36,394 bases of DNA, taken from contig JAABTG010000038.1 of NCBI GenBank assembly GCA_011389995.1, positions 1 through 36,394 of the forward strand. Direction: 5' to 3'. Shown in pieces: positions 1-7,768 of this stretch. Every line of letters begins with the position of its first letter. Position 1 is the stretch's first letter. This stretch comes from Thiotrichales bacterium (GTDB lineage: Bacteria; Pseudomonadota; Gammaproteobacteria; JAABTG01). The notes under the pieces are model-generated. The model was given only the letters and a program-made list of their open reading frames with translations. It searched no databases and was not told the origin of the DNA. The translations under genes and the position numbers were made by a program.

Positions 1-119
1 TCGTTGTAGCCCTCCACGTCCGCCTTGGCGGCGAAGTACAGGTAGCGACGGTTGGCCTGGGATTCCCCGGCGAATGCGTCTTTGAGATTGTTCTCGGTCT
101 TGCTGCCTTTGAGTTCCAT
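1..119 (-). CDS. Rubrerythrin, N-terminal part (gene runs off the left edge)
   Basis: Reading the minus strand from an ATG at 119 gives MELKGSKTENNLKDAFAGES followed by QANRRYLYFAAKADVEGYN. This is the typical start of rubrerythrins: the K-G-[ST]-K-T-E-x-N-L opening, then AFAGESQA with the first diiron-ligand Glu, then Y-x-Y/LYFA. Rubrerythrins are cytoplasmic diiron proteins that reduce peroxide and protect iron-sulfur enzymes, which would suit a cell rich in Fe-S sulfur enzymes. About 40 residues are visible. The C-terminal part, including any rubredoxin domain, lies outside the window, so the rubrerythrin subtype cannot be told. An AGAGGT ribosome-binding site lies just upstream of the ATG. 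Confidence 0.85.
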   Translation of the reverse strand, partial: MELKGSKTENNLKDAFAGESQANRRYLYFAAKADVEGYN

Positions 120-187
120 GATGATGACCTCTGCTGTGTATGATGTTTACGGAAAGTAAATGACTGCGGTTTCGCTGTCATGGAAGC

Positions 188-217
188 AATATAGAGCGGT
201 CTATCTGATATAGCCAA
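188..217 (-). promoter_or_regulatory. Possible rubrerythrin promoter with an overlapping inverted repeat
   Basis: On the minus strand TTGGCT (217-212) and TATATT (193-188) are separated by 18 bases, a fair sigma-70-type arrangement about 70 bases upstream of the rubrerythrin ATG. An inverted repeat ATAGA-N4-TCTAT (191-204) overlaps the -10 box and would be well placed for a repressor. The regulator is unknown. This rests on motif reading only. Confidence 0.35.
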
Positions 218-242
218 TTGAAAGATATGAACGAGTTGATAG

Positions 243-476
243 TTACAAGCTATTTTCCGCCAATGCCTCCACGTCCGCCGGCCCGAAGGGCCAATCCACT
301 TCCCGCCCCCCACGGCCCAGCACCGGGATGCGGATGCCATAGCGCGCCTCCAGCCCCGGATCCCCGGAGATGTCCACGGCCCGGAAGCGGTGCCCCCGGT
401 GGTGCAGGATCTCCATGGCATCGTCGCACAGGTGACAGCCCGCTCGAATGTAAAGGATCAATTCCCCGTCATTCAT
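243..476 (-). CDS. Glutaredoxin-like family protein (DUF836 type)
   Basis: This is a 77-residue protein with an N-terminal beta strand (ELILYIRAG) followed by C14-H-L-C17, the redox motif of small glutaredoxin/thioredoxin-fold proteins of the DUF836 group. The later I-R-I-P-V-L supplies the cis-proline typical of the fold. Family members are thought to act in thiol-disulfide exchange, but substrates are generally unknown. Its start overlaps the last 8 bases of the upstream exported-protein gene on the same strand, which suggests translational coupling. A role in the sulfur metabolism encoded nearby is inference only. Confidence 0.75.
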   Translation of the reverse strand: MNDGELILYIRAGCHLCDDAMEILHHRGHRFRAVDISGDPGLEARYGIRIPVLGRGGREVDWPFGPADVEALAENSL

Positions 477-1302
477 GGGTGGCGGTATAGGTGGCGAGCC
501 GCCGCCGCCAGCCCGGCAGCCAGCGCTCCTCGTGGCGGGATGGGTCGGCGTTGGCGACCCGCCGGGTCAGTACCCGGTCGGCGGCGGCGGCGAAGTCCGC
601 GACCGCAGCGGAAGGGGCGCCGATCATGGCATCCAGTACCTGCAGCAGGCCCCAGCCTTCGCCCTGGTAGCGTTCCCTGGGGGCCAGGCCCTCGCCCTTG
701 AAGTTGACGTAGTCCACGAGGGCGTAGCGGCCGGCGGGCGTGGCCAGCAGGGACTCCAGGCGTTGGTGGATGGTGGCCCGCCGCTCGGCGGGGACCGCCG
801 CCAGCAACAGGGGCACCGCCTGTTCCAGCCGCTGGACCAGGAACCGCGACTGCTGGCCCAGGGTGCCTTCCAGCAGTTCCTGCAGGTCCAGCCTGCGGAC
901 GTCCCCGGCGGCGGCCAGGAATTCCTCGCGGGTGGACCAGGGGCACGGCGGCGGCGGCGATTTGTCCAGCCATGAGGGCAGGGCAACCCCGCTGGCCCTC
1001 AGGTGCTCCACCAGGGCAGGGAAGGTCTCCCGGAACGGCCCGTCGTAGTGGCGCGGATACCAGATGAAGTGGCCGATGCCGAGGGATGCGAACTCCTCCC
1101 CGCGGTTCCACCACAGCAGGCGATCCATGCGTCCCCCGGTCTCGTTGTGCCAGATACGTGTTCCGAGGGCCTCGGCCTCGGCGGCGGACATGGACACCGC
1201 ATCAGGGCCCCGGCCCATGGTGGGTGGAGCGAACACCAGGCACAGCAGTAGCCAGTAACGTGGCCGGGCGAGGGATAACACTCTAAGATACGGGGTCTTC
1301 AT
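469..1302 (-). CDS. Exported protein of unknown function
   Basis: The 277-residue product starts at ATG 1302, with AGGACAC just upstream. The N-terminus is basic and then hydrophobic (residues about 15-28), a probable signal peptide ending near PTMGRG. The mature part has several Trp-rich stretches (IWHNETGG, LLWWNRGEEFASLGIGHF, WYP) and a C-terminal region rich in Arg and Ala. The E-x-x-S-L-G-I-G-H segment faintly recalls muramidase-like folds, but I cannot assign it to a known family. It overlaps the glutaredoxin-like gene by 8 bases, so the pair probably forms one transcript. Confidence 0.6.
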   Translation of the reverse strand: MKTPYLRVLSLARPRYWLLLCLVFAPPTMGRGPDAVSMSAAEAEALGTRIWHNETGGRMDRLLWWNRGEEFASLGIGHFIWYPRHYDGPFRETFPALVEHLRASGVALPSWLDKSPPPPCPWSTREEFLAAAGDVRRLDLQELLEGTLGQQSRFLVQRLEQAVPLLLAAVPAERRATIHQRLESLLATPAGRYALVDYVNFKGEGLAPRERYQGEGWGLLQVLDAMIGAPSAAVADFAAAADRVLTRRVANADPSRHEERWLPGWRRRLATYTATHE

Positions 1303-1367
1303 GTGTCCTGTTCTGCATATCATCTGCTCCGATTATCAGCGAAGAAGCCCAAACCAAAGGTCACCCC

Positions 1368-2414
1368 ATGCGACCCGCCTATTTGTTTTCCATTCTAGAC
1401 CGAGAGTTCCAGAGTACCGAGCAGGGCCACCATACGCCCGTGATGTTGTGGGGTCCCCCCGGTGTGGGCAAGTCCCAGATCGTGGCCGAGGTGGCGGGTC
1501 GCCACGACGTGCCGGTCATCGATGTGCGGTTGTCCCAGATGGAGCCCAGCGACCTGCGCGGCATCCCGTTCCGCAGCGGTGAACTGGTGGAATGGGCCGT
1601 GCCTGCCATGCTGCCGGATGCCGGACGCCACGGCCCCCGGGGGATCCTGTTTCTCGACGAGATCACCTCGGCCGCCCCCACCGTCTCGGCAGCGGCCTAC
1701 CAGCTGATCCTGGACCGCCGCCTGGGGGCCTACGAGGTGCCTGCCGGCTGGGCCATCTTCGCCGCCGGCAATCGTCAGGGCGACCGCGGCGTCACCTACA
1801 CCATGCCCGCCCCCCTGGCCAATCGCTTCTCCCACTTCGAGTTCGAGGTCAACCTGGACGACTGGGTGGCGTGGGCCTATGCCAACGGCATCGACGAGCG
1901 GGTCATCGCCTTCCTGCGCTTCCGCCCGGAGCTGCTGTTCGATTTCGACCCCGCCCACAACCCGGTGGCCTTTCCGTCACCGCGCTCGTGGGAATTCGCC
2001 CACCGCGCCCTGCAGAAGTTCGGCGAGCGCCCGGACGTGCTGGTGGGCAGCCTCCAGGCCTGCGTGGGCCCGGCCGCCGGCATCGAACTCCACGCCTTCG
2101 TGGAGAACCTGGACAACCTCCCCGATCTCGACGCCATCCTGCGCGGCGACGAGGTGCCGGTACCCGAGCCCATCGACCTCCAGTATGCGGTGGCGTCCTC
2201 CCTGGTGGGGCGCGCCATCCGGGCCCGGGAGACCGCCGACGGCAATGCCGTCATGGGCTGTATCCTCGACTACGCCCGGCGCTTCCCCCAGCGCGAGATG
2301 GGCGTCATGCTGGTGTCGGACATGCACCGCGCCGTGGGGGAGGATCTGTTCGCCGTACCGCAGTTCTCCGACTGGGCCAACCAGGTGGCGGACGTCATGC
2401 TCTATGACGGCTGA
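1368..2414 (+). CDS. MoxR-type AAA+ ATPase
   Basis: This is a 348-residue AAA+ protein. Walker A is GPPGVGKS at residues 29-36 and Walker B is ILFLDE at 93-98. A sensor-1-like stretch (IFAAGNRQ) and PAPLANRF follow, as in MoxR/RavA ATPases. Such ATPases usually work with a VWA-domain partner to remodel or metallate enzymes. Here the partner follows directly: the next gene begins 3 bases after this stop. A DsrS-like gene lies further downstream on the same strand, so a role in maturing sulfur-oxidation proteins is possible but unproven. Start ATG 1368 follows AAAGGT. It diverges from the exported-protein gene. Confidence 0.85.
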   Translation: MRPAYLFSILDREFQSTEQGHHTPVMLWGPPGVGKSQIVAEVAGRHDVPVIDVRLSQMEPSDLRGIPFRSGELVEWAVPAMLPDAGRHGPRGILFLDEITSAAPTVSAAAYQLILDRRLGAYEVPAGWAIFAAGNRQGDRGVTYTMPAPLANRFSHFEFEVNLDDWVAWAYANGIDERVIAFLRFRPELLFDFDPAHNPVAFPSPRSWEFAHRALQKFGERPDVLVGSLQACVGPAAGIELHAFVENLDNLPDLDAILRGDEVPVPEPIDLQYAVASSLVGRAIRARETADGNAVMGCILDYARRFPQREMGVMLVSDMHRAVGEDLFAVPQFSDWANQVADVMLYDG

Positions 2415-2417
2415 GCC

Positions 2418-3731
2418 ATGAGCAGCGCAGTCGAGAACAAACTGGCGGCGGCGCGAACCCGCCTCATTCTGGACAAGCCCTTCCTGGGGGCCCTGGTGCT
2501 GCGCCTGCCCATGGTGCAGGCCAACCCGTCCTGGTGCCCCACCACCGCCACCGACGCCCGCAAGTTCTATTTCAATCAGGACTATATCGAGGCCCTGAGT
2601 TTGTCTGAGGTGCAGTTCGTACTGGCTCACGAGGCCCTGCACTGCGCCTTGTCCCATTTCCGGCGCCGCGAGCATCGTGACAAGCATCGCTGGGATGTGG
2701 CCTGCGACTACGCCGTGAGCCCGCTGCTGGTGGGCGACGGGCTGGAGCCGCCCCCCGGCACCCTCTACGAGCGCAAGTTCGAGGGCATGACGGCGGAGGA
2801 GATATACCCCTGCATCCGCGACACGGATGCCGAGGAGCCCATGGATCGGCATATCTATGACGAGCCGTCGGAGGATGCCCCGCCGCCGCCCGGGAACGAG
2901 CCCCGCGCCGAGCCGCCGCCGCCGGGAGGAGAGGGTAGCGAGGATGGCGCCGACCAGGCCGGGGCCGGGGCGTCCGGCGAGGAGCAGCAGGGGCCGTCCG
3001 ACGCCGACGCCGACGACGGTCAGGACGGGGGGGCCGGAGAGGAGCAGCAGGCGCCGGGCGGCGGCGGGGCTCCCCAGCCTCCGCCGCTGGATGCCCAGGA
3101 GCGGGAGGCCCTCGCCGTCCAGTGGCAACAACGCCTGGCCGGTGCCGCCCAGCAGGCCATGCAGGCGGGCAAGCTGGGAGGCAACATGGCCCGCCTGGTG
3201 GACCACCTGCTTCAGCCCCAGCTGCCCTGGCGCATGCTGCTGGCCCGCTACGTCACCGCCTCGGCACGGGACGACTACAGTTATTCCCGCCCCTCCAGCC
3301 GGCGCGGTGGCGACGCCATCATGCCCAGTCTGCGCAGCGCCCAGGTGGAGATGGTGGTGGCGGTGGATACCAGCGGCTCCATCAGCGACGACGAGCTGTC
3401 TCAGTTCATGGCCGAGGTGAACGCCATCAAGGGCCAGGTGCGGGCCCGGGTGACCCTGCTGCCCTGCGACACCACTCTGGCACCGGGGGCGCCGTGGTGC
3501 TATGAGCCCTGGGAGCCGGCGGAGCTGCCGGAGTCCCTCGATGGCGGCGGCGGCACGGACTTCAAGCCGGTCTTCCAGTGGGTGGAGCAGGCCGGCCGAC
3601 GGCCGGACCTGCTGGTCTATTTCACCGACGCCAGGGGCTTGTTCCCTTCCGAGGACCCCGGTTATCCCACCATCTGGCTGGTCAAGGGGCGCGAGACGGT
3701 GCCGTGGGGGCAGCGGATACAGTTGAATTAG
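2418..3731 (+). CDS. VWA-domain protein with N-terminal metallopeptidase-like domain (DUF2201 type)
   Basis: The 437-residue product has three parts. The N-terminal domain carries H71-E-A-L-H75, a zinc-peptidase-like HExxH within FVLAHEALHCALSH. A long linker at residues about 150-230 is rich in Pro, Glu, Gly and Gln and is probably disordered. The C-terminal VWA-like domain has the metal-binding DTSGS near residue 317 and a later GGGGTD. This layout matches the DUF2201/VWA-like proteins encoded next to MoxR ATPases. The ATPase presumably acts on or through it. Peptidase activity is uncertain because many family members are only described as putative. Confidence 0.8.
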   Translation: MSSAVENKLAAARTRLILDKPFLGALVLRLPMVQANPSWCPTTATDARKFYFNQDYIEALSLSEVQFVLAHEALHCALSHFRRREHRDKHRWDVACDYAVSPLLVGDGLEPPPGTLYERKFEGMTAEEIYPCIRDTDAEEPMDRHIYDEPSEDAPPPPGNEPRAEPPPPGGEGSEDGADQAGAGASGEEQQGPSDADADDGQDGGAGEEQQAPGGGGAPQPPPLDAQEREALAVQWQQRLAGAAQQAMQAGKLGGNMARLVDHLLQPQLPWRMLLARYVTASARDDYSYSRPSSRRGGDAIMPSLRSAQVEMVVAVDTSGSISDDELSQFMAEVNAIKGQVRARVTLLPCDTTLAPGAPWCYEPWEPAELPESLDGGGGTDFKPVFQWVEQAGRRPDLLVYFTDARGLFPSEDPGYPTIWLVKGRETVPWGQRIQLN

Positions 3732-3737
3732 AAGCAA

Positions 3738-3862
3738 GGGAATAGTGGATAGGGAATAGTGAATGGCAAAAGCGGTGCTCGGGAACGGCGCCGTCGTGTA
3801 CCCAGGTGCTCCCCGACTATTCCCTATTCCCTATTCCCTATTCGCTGAAAACCTATTCACTG
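3738..3862 (+). repeat. Heptamer repeats in inverted arrangement
   Basis: The gap between the VWA gene and the DsrS-like gene holds AGGGAATAGTGGATAGGGAA on the left (from 3738). On the right (3817-3862) are three or four tandem copies of the heptamer CTATTCC with degenerate copies after them. The two arms are partly complementary and could pair over a loop of about 50 bases. They sit immediately upstream of the DsrS-like start, which lacks a clear ribosome-binding site. Confidence 0.7.
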
Positions 3863-3870
3863 AAACCCCC

Positions 3871-5001
3871 ATGGACCTCTCCACCGAAGACACCCTCAAG
3901 CTCAACGTCATGCTGGCCAGCAAGCCCCTGGCGGTGCGTATCGACGAGTCCGCCATGACGGTCCATGGGCTGTCGGAGCAGGGGGAGACCCGGGTGGCCC
4001 TGAATCCCAACTGTCGTGACGACCTGTATATCCGCCGGGTCAGGGAACTCATCTCCGGCCACGTACTGGGTTCCCCCGGCGGTTACCCCGTCTATCTGCG
4101 GCGCTGGACCCGCATGGGTCAGACCCGGGACGAAAGCCTGGCGCAGTTACTGTTGCTGGGGGAGCCCGAGGCGGTGGTGGCCGTGGTCCATGCCCCTGGG
4201 CTCACCCACGAGTTCGCCCGCCGTGCCTGGTGGGCCATGCCCACGGCGGAGAACGCCCGGCGCATGCTCGAGCGGGACGTGGTGGTGCAGAGCCCGCTGG
4301 GGCCGGAACTCGCCGCCTATCTGCTGGAGTATCTGCCCTTCGAGACCGAGCCGGCGGACATGATCGATACCGTACGGCTGGTGCTCCAGCCGGGCCTCAT
4401 CGATGACGCGACCCGGCTCTCCCTGTGGCAGCGTTCCCGTCAGAAGACCGCCTTTATCGTGGGCTTTCTCATGGGCGCCCCCGATGACCTGCCGGAGCCC
4501 TGGCCCGAACGTCCCGATCGGGCGGTCCATGGGCCCGCCCTGGAGGCCCTCGAACAGGCCGGCAATCCGGTGGCGGGCCTGCTCCTGCGGGTCCTGGGGG
4601 CGGCGGGTCAGAGCTACCTCCAGGCCTGCCTGCATGTGATGAAGAAACCCCCCAACCAGGACGTGGTGAACCTTTTCCTCGACGCGGTGGCCCGCTATTT
4701 CGTGGTGTTGCGCCCCTGTGGCACGGTGGAGGGGGACCTCGGGGCCTTCCAGGCCCGGGCCGCGGAGCTGGTGAAAGAGCCTGCGGGAAATCCTCACCTG
4801 GCGGCGGTGCTGGAACGGCTGCCGGGACTCAGGGATGACCTGCGGGCGGCCCTGGTGTTGAGCCGCCTGGGATATCCCGTGGTACGCCCGATATTCTCCC
4901 GCACCACGGCCATCGGTTCCCTCATGCGTCGCAAGCTGGACCCCGTCTTTGCTCCCCTGGCCGGGGAGTTCGAGGAACTGACGCGGCCTTCCGAATCCTG
5001 A
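3871..5001 (+). CDS. dsrS: DsrS-like cytoplasmic sulfur-oxidation-associated protein
   Basis: The start is taken at ATG 3871 (MDLSTEDTLKLNVML); the frame stays open upstream through the repeat region. The 376-residue product has no signal peptide or membrane segment. Its N-terminal stretch, with CRDDLYIRRVRELISGHVLG and GGYPVYLRRWTRMGQ, resembles what I recall of DsrS, a protein of unknown biochemical role encoded at the end of the dsr operon in Allochromatium vinosum. Here it lies about 11 kb before dsrA, downstream of the MoxR/VWA pair. The assignment is from memory of the family rather than from a catalytic motif, so moderate confidence. Confidence 0.55.
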   Translation: MDLSTEDTLKLNVMLASKPLAVRIDESAMTVHGLSEQGETRVALNPNCRDDLYIRRVRELISGHVLGSPGGYPVYLRRWTRMGQTRDESLAQLLLLGEPEAVVAVVHAPGLTHEFARRAWWAMPTAENARRMLERDVVVQSPLGPELAAYLLEYLPFETEPADMIDTVRLVLQPGLIDDATRLSLWQRSRQKTAFIVGFLMGAPDDLPEPWPERPDRAVHGPALEALEQAGNPVAGLLLRVLGAAGQSYLQACLHVMKKPPNQDVVNLFLDAVARYFVVLRPCGTVEGDLGAFQARAAELVKEPAGNPHLAAVLERLPGLRDDLRAALVLSRLGYPVVRPIFSRTTAIGSLMRRKLDPVFAPLAGEFEELTRPSES

Positions 5002-5157
5002 CGGGCGTCACAGTCCACCGGAGGACGGTTCAAGGATCATCGTCCTTCTCCGCTAATCATCCTTGAGGGCGGCACCAAAATACCCACTGCCGCCGGCGCG
5101 GCTTCGCAGGCCGTCACTGGGTTCGCGGGCGGGGGATGGGACGGTGAAGAGGAAATC

Positions 5158-5700
5158 ATGATGGCGCAAGCACAGGTGTTGAGTGTGGCCGTAGGGGTGG
5201 TGCTGACGGTGCCCATGGAGGTGCTGGAGCGCCACACGGCGGCCTCTCCCGATGTGGTGGGGGAGGAACTCGCCTGGGCGGTGGACGCCTTCTCGCGGCG
5301 ACAGCACCTCGGCTACTACCCGCCGCTGGATTACTGCGAGGACATGGAGGCCGTATCCGAGGACCTGCTGGACGCCGCCCACAATATTGCCTGGCTGTCG
5401 CGGGAACTGGTGCGCGAAGAGGTGGGGCAGCGGCTGTCCCAGGCATTCACCGGGGTGGGGCTGGAGGTCATGCAGTGTACGGCCTTCACCATGCCGCGGG
5501 TGCGTTGGAACGCCCCCAACGCCATGGTGGCCCTGGCCCGCCATTTCACCCCCGACAGTGTGCGTGTCGGCCTCACCGTGGGGCTCAAGGCCGAGGCGCC
5601 GCCGCCGGCGGAGCTGCGGGATCACATCCGTCAGTTGCTGTGGCGTTGGCTGGGCGACAGCTTCGCCACGGTGGATGTCACCAGTTCCCGTGTGGTTTAG
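5158..5700 (+). CDS. Conserved-looking protein of unknown function
   Basis: A soluble protein of 180 residues beginning MMAQAQVLSVAVGVVLTVPM. Two start codons in a row (5158 and 5161) follow a GAGGAAA ribosome-binding site. No recognised domain, cofactor motif or signal peptide is visible. The middle is acidic and helical, with one Cys in the VMQCTAF segment. It follows the DsrS-like gene by 156 bases on the same strand. Codon use resembles its neighbours. I do not recognise the family. Confidence 0.55.
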   Translation: MMAQAQVLSVAVGVVLTVPMEVLERHTAASPDVVGEELAWAVDAFSRRQHLGYYPPLDYCEDMEAVSEDLLDAAHNIAWLSRELVREEVGQRLSQAFTGVGLEVMQCTAFTMPRVRWNAPNAMVALARHFTPDSVRVGLTVGLKAEAPPPAELRDHIRQLLWRWLGDSFATVDVTSSRVV

Positions 5701-5720
5701 AACGGTATTCCGATTCCCGT

Positions 5721-5782
5721 AACCCCGAACCCCGAACCCCGAACCCCGAACCCCGAACCCCGAACCCCGAACCCCGAACCCG
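5721..5782. repeat. Tandem heptamer repeat (AACCCCG), eight perfect copies
   Basis: Eight uninterrupted copies of AACCCCG run from 5721 to 5776, and a degenerate copy with one C missing ends at 5782. The opposite strand reads CGGGGTT repeatedly, with runs of four G separated by short loops, so it could form G-quadruplexes. The repeat starts 20 bases after the stop of the preceding gene and lies entirely in noncoding DNA. Confidence 0.9.
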
Positions 5783-5998
5783 TAACCCGCAGCCCGGGCG
5801 GTCCTCGTAAGAGGCTTCGAGGGCTCACGCCGGGTCGGGCGGTGCCGATCGGCGACGGATCGCGTCGGCGTTTCTCCTGACCGTTCCCGGCAACGGGCGG
5901 CGACGGTGATAACCCTGGCAGGGGGCGGTCGCGGGAGGGCGCGGCGGCTGTTAGATTAGGCACATGACCTTCCCTTGTTCCATCCATTGTCCAGCCCG

Positions 5999-7009
5999 GT
6001 GAGCCACGACGTCCGCCTGCTGCCCAGCGGCAAGACCTTCACCGCACAGCCCCGGGAGACCTTGTTGGAGGCCGGGTTGCGCGCCGGGGCCTCGCTGCCT
6101 TACCGCTGCGACAACGGCAGTTGCGGCGAGTGTCGGGCGCGCATCGTCTCCGGACAGACCCGTGAGGTGCGTCCCCACGACTATGTGGTGAGTGAGGCGG
6201 AGCGCATCCGGGGGGTGCAACTGCTGTGCTGTGTCGCCCCCGCCAGTGACGTGGAAGTGGAGGCGCGGGAGATCGGCAGCGTGGAGGAGATCCCGCGCCA
6301 GGTCATCGCCACCAAGGTATCCAAGCTCCATCTGTTGGACGGGGAGGTGATGGAGGTACATCTGCGCACCCCGCGCAGCCAGGCTATGCAATTCCTGCCC
6401 GGGCAACACGCCCTCATCACCCTGCCCGGTCTGCTGCCCCGCTATCGCTCCCTGGCCAACTGCCCGTGCAACGGCACCCACCTGCTCTGCTACGTGCGCC
6501 GGGCCCCGGGGGATGCCTTCTCGGAGTATGTGTTCACCACTCTGGCCCGTGGCGACCAGGTGATGGTGGAAGGGCCGGAGGGCCGTTTCACCCTGGACGA
6601 GGTCTCCACCCGTCCCATCATCTTCTTCGCCTACGATGTGGGCTTCGCGCCGCTGAAGAGCCTCATCGAGCACACCATGGCCCTCAACGAGCTGCGCATC
6701 ATGTGGTGCTACTGGATGACCCTGAAGCCGGAGGACCATTTCCTCGACAACCTCTGCCGCTCCTGGGCCGATGCCCTGGACGAATTCCACTACGTGCCCC
6801 TCTCCAGCCTCCGGGCGGGGGCGGACGGCGCGCCAAACTGGCGGGAGCTCGCGGCGGTGGAGCGCATCGTGGAGGACCATCCGGATCTGTCGGGCTTCGA
6901 CGTCTACATGACCGGCCCCCAGGGCATGGTGGATTTCGCCCGCCGTCGTTTCATGGCCGCCGGCCTGCCCACGGAACGGTTCTTCCAGGAGGTACTGCGG
7001 ACGTTTTAG
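5999..7009 (+). CDS. 2Fe-2S ferredoxin / FAD-oxidoreductase fusion (CDP-6-deoxy-glucoseen reductase-like)
   Basis: Start GTG 5999 (MSHDVRLLPSGKTF) matches the usual start of this family; an in-frame TTG lies at 5975. The N-terminal plant-type ferredoxin domain has C-x4-C-x2-C in CDNGSCGEC and a fourth Cys in QLLCC, ligating a 2Fe-2S cluster. A ferredoxin-reductase-like FAD and NAD domain follows, ending in MTGPQGMVDFARRR. The nucleotide motifs are degenerate: the FAD motif reads RYRSLAN where R-x-Y-S is expected, and the NAD motif reads YDVGFAP where GGTG-x-AP is usual. Electron donor and acceptor are therefore uncertain. It is a cytoplasmic electron-transfer flavoprotein of unknown partner, converging on the next gene. 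Confidence 0.75.
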   Translation: MSHDVRLLPSGKTFTAQPRETLLEAGLRAGASLPYRCDNGSCGECRARIVSGQTREVRPHDYVVSEAERIRGVQLLCCVAPASDVEVEAREIGSVEEIPRQVIATKVSKLHLLDGEVMEVHLRTPRSQAMQFLPGQHALITLPGLLPRYRSLANCPCNGTHLLCYVRRAPGDAFSEYVFTTLARGDQVMVEGPEGRFTLDEVSTRPIIFFAYDVGFAPLKSLIEHTMALNELRIMWCYWMTLKPEDHFLDNLCRSWADALDEFHYVPLSSLRAGADGAPNWRELAAVERIVEDHPDLSGFDVYMTGPQGMVDFARRRFMAAGLPTERFFQEVLRTF

Positions 7010-7015
7010 GAGGTC

Positions 7016-7585
7016 TCAGGCCATCACGTTGGGCAGGTTCTTCTTGAGATGCTTGAAGGCGTCGGGACCGGCCTGTTCCATGATCTGGTCGATGACCCAC
7101 TTGTTGGTCTGGTCACTGCCGAGGATGCGCAGGACGCGATCGCCGAAGAAGCGCAGCATGTCGTAGCCCGGCTCGCCGGCACGGAAGGTCAGGGTGGCGT
7201 AGGTGGTGAGCCGTTCGTTCAGGTTGGCGATGAAGGAGGGGCGGTAATCCCCCGGGCCGAACAGGTCCACCAGGTTGTCCTGCATGTGGTCGGCGAGACG
7301 TCGCCCCAGCAGATTCACGAATACTTCCCGTTCCTCGTTGTCCACCATGTCATAGACCAGACGGTCCGAGCAGTGGATGAGGAAGGACACGAACTCGGCG
7401 ATGACCGCCGCCCGCTGGGGGTCACTGGCGTAGTTGTAGCGTTCGCGGTGCAGGTCCTTGGCGCCCTCCAGGGCGATGCGCCAGATGATGAAGGCCAGCG
7501 CGCTGGCCCGATCATCGAAGTCCTTCTCCCTGGCGATGTTGCGTTCCGTCTGATGCCAGTTACTCTTGATGCGTTTTACAGGCAC
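7016..7585 (-). CDS. Conserved-looking cytoplasmic protein of unknown function
   Basis: A soluble protein of 189 residues from a GTG start at 7585, with GGAG about 11 bases upstream. The N-terminus is basic (MPVKRIKSNWHQTERN). The rest is mostly helical, with GEPGYDMLRFFGDRVLRILG and an acidic-basic patterned C-terminus. There is no signal peptide, membrane segment or catalytic motif I can name. It ends 6 bases from the convergent flavoprotein gene and is divergent from the next gene. Family not recognised. Confidence 0.55.
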   Translation of the reverse strand: MPVKRIKSNWHQTERNIAREKDFDDRASALAFIIWRIALEGAKDLHRERYNYASDPQRAAVIAEFVSFLIHCSDRLVYDMVDNEEREVFVNLLGRRLADHMQDNLVDLFGPGDYRPSFIANLNERLTTYATLTFRAGEPGYDMLRFFGDRVLRILGSDQTNKWVIDQIMEQAGPDAFKHLKKNLPNVMA

Positions 7586-7768
7586 GTTGGCTGGTACTCC
7601 GTGGCTATGGGCCCCGCGCCCCGCTACCGGGGATGGTGGGGGTGGCCGGAAATGGGTGCCGCACCGGCGTCGGCCGACGCGGAATGCCTTCGGGCGGGCC
7701 TTGTATAAAGTCGGAGTATTCTGCTAAGGATTAGGCCGTTAATCAAGGATACCAACCGGGGTGACGAC

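Noticed and set aside
1977..3737. Open frame of 586 codons on the minus strand
   Set aside because: It lies antisense to the MoxR and VWA genes, which have clear motifs; its translation is low-complexity.
5721..5782. A telomere-like end from the CGGGGTT repeats
   Set aside because: Only eight copies inside a bacterial gene-dense region with genes continuing on both sides; better seen as a heptamer short tandem repeat.
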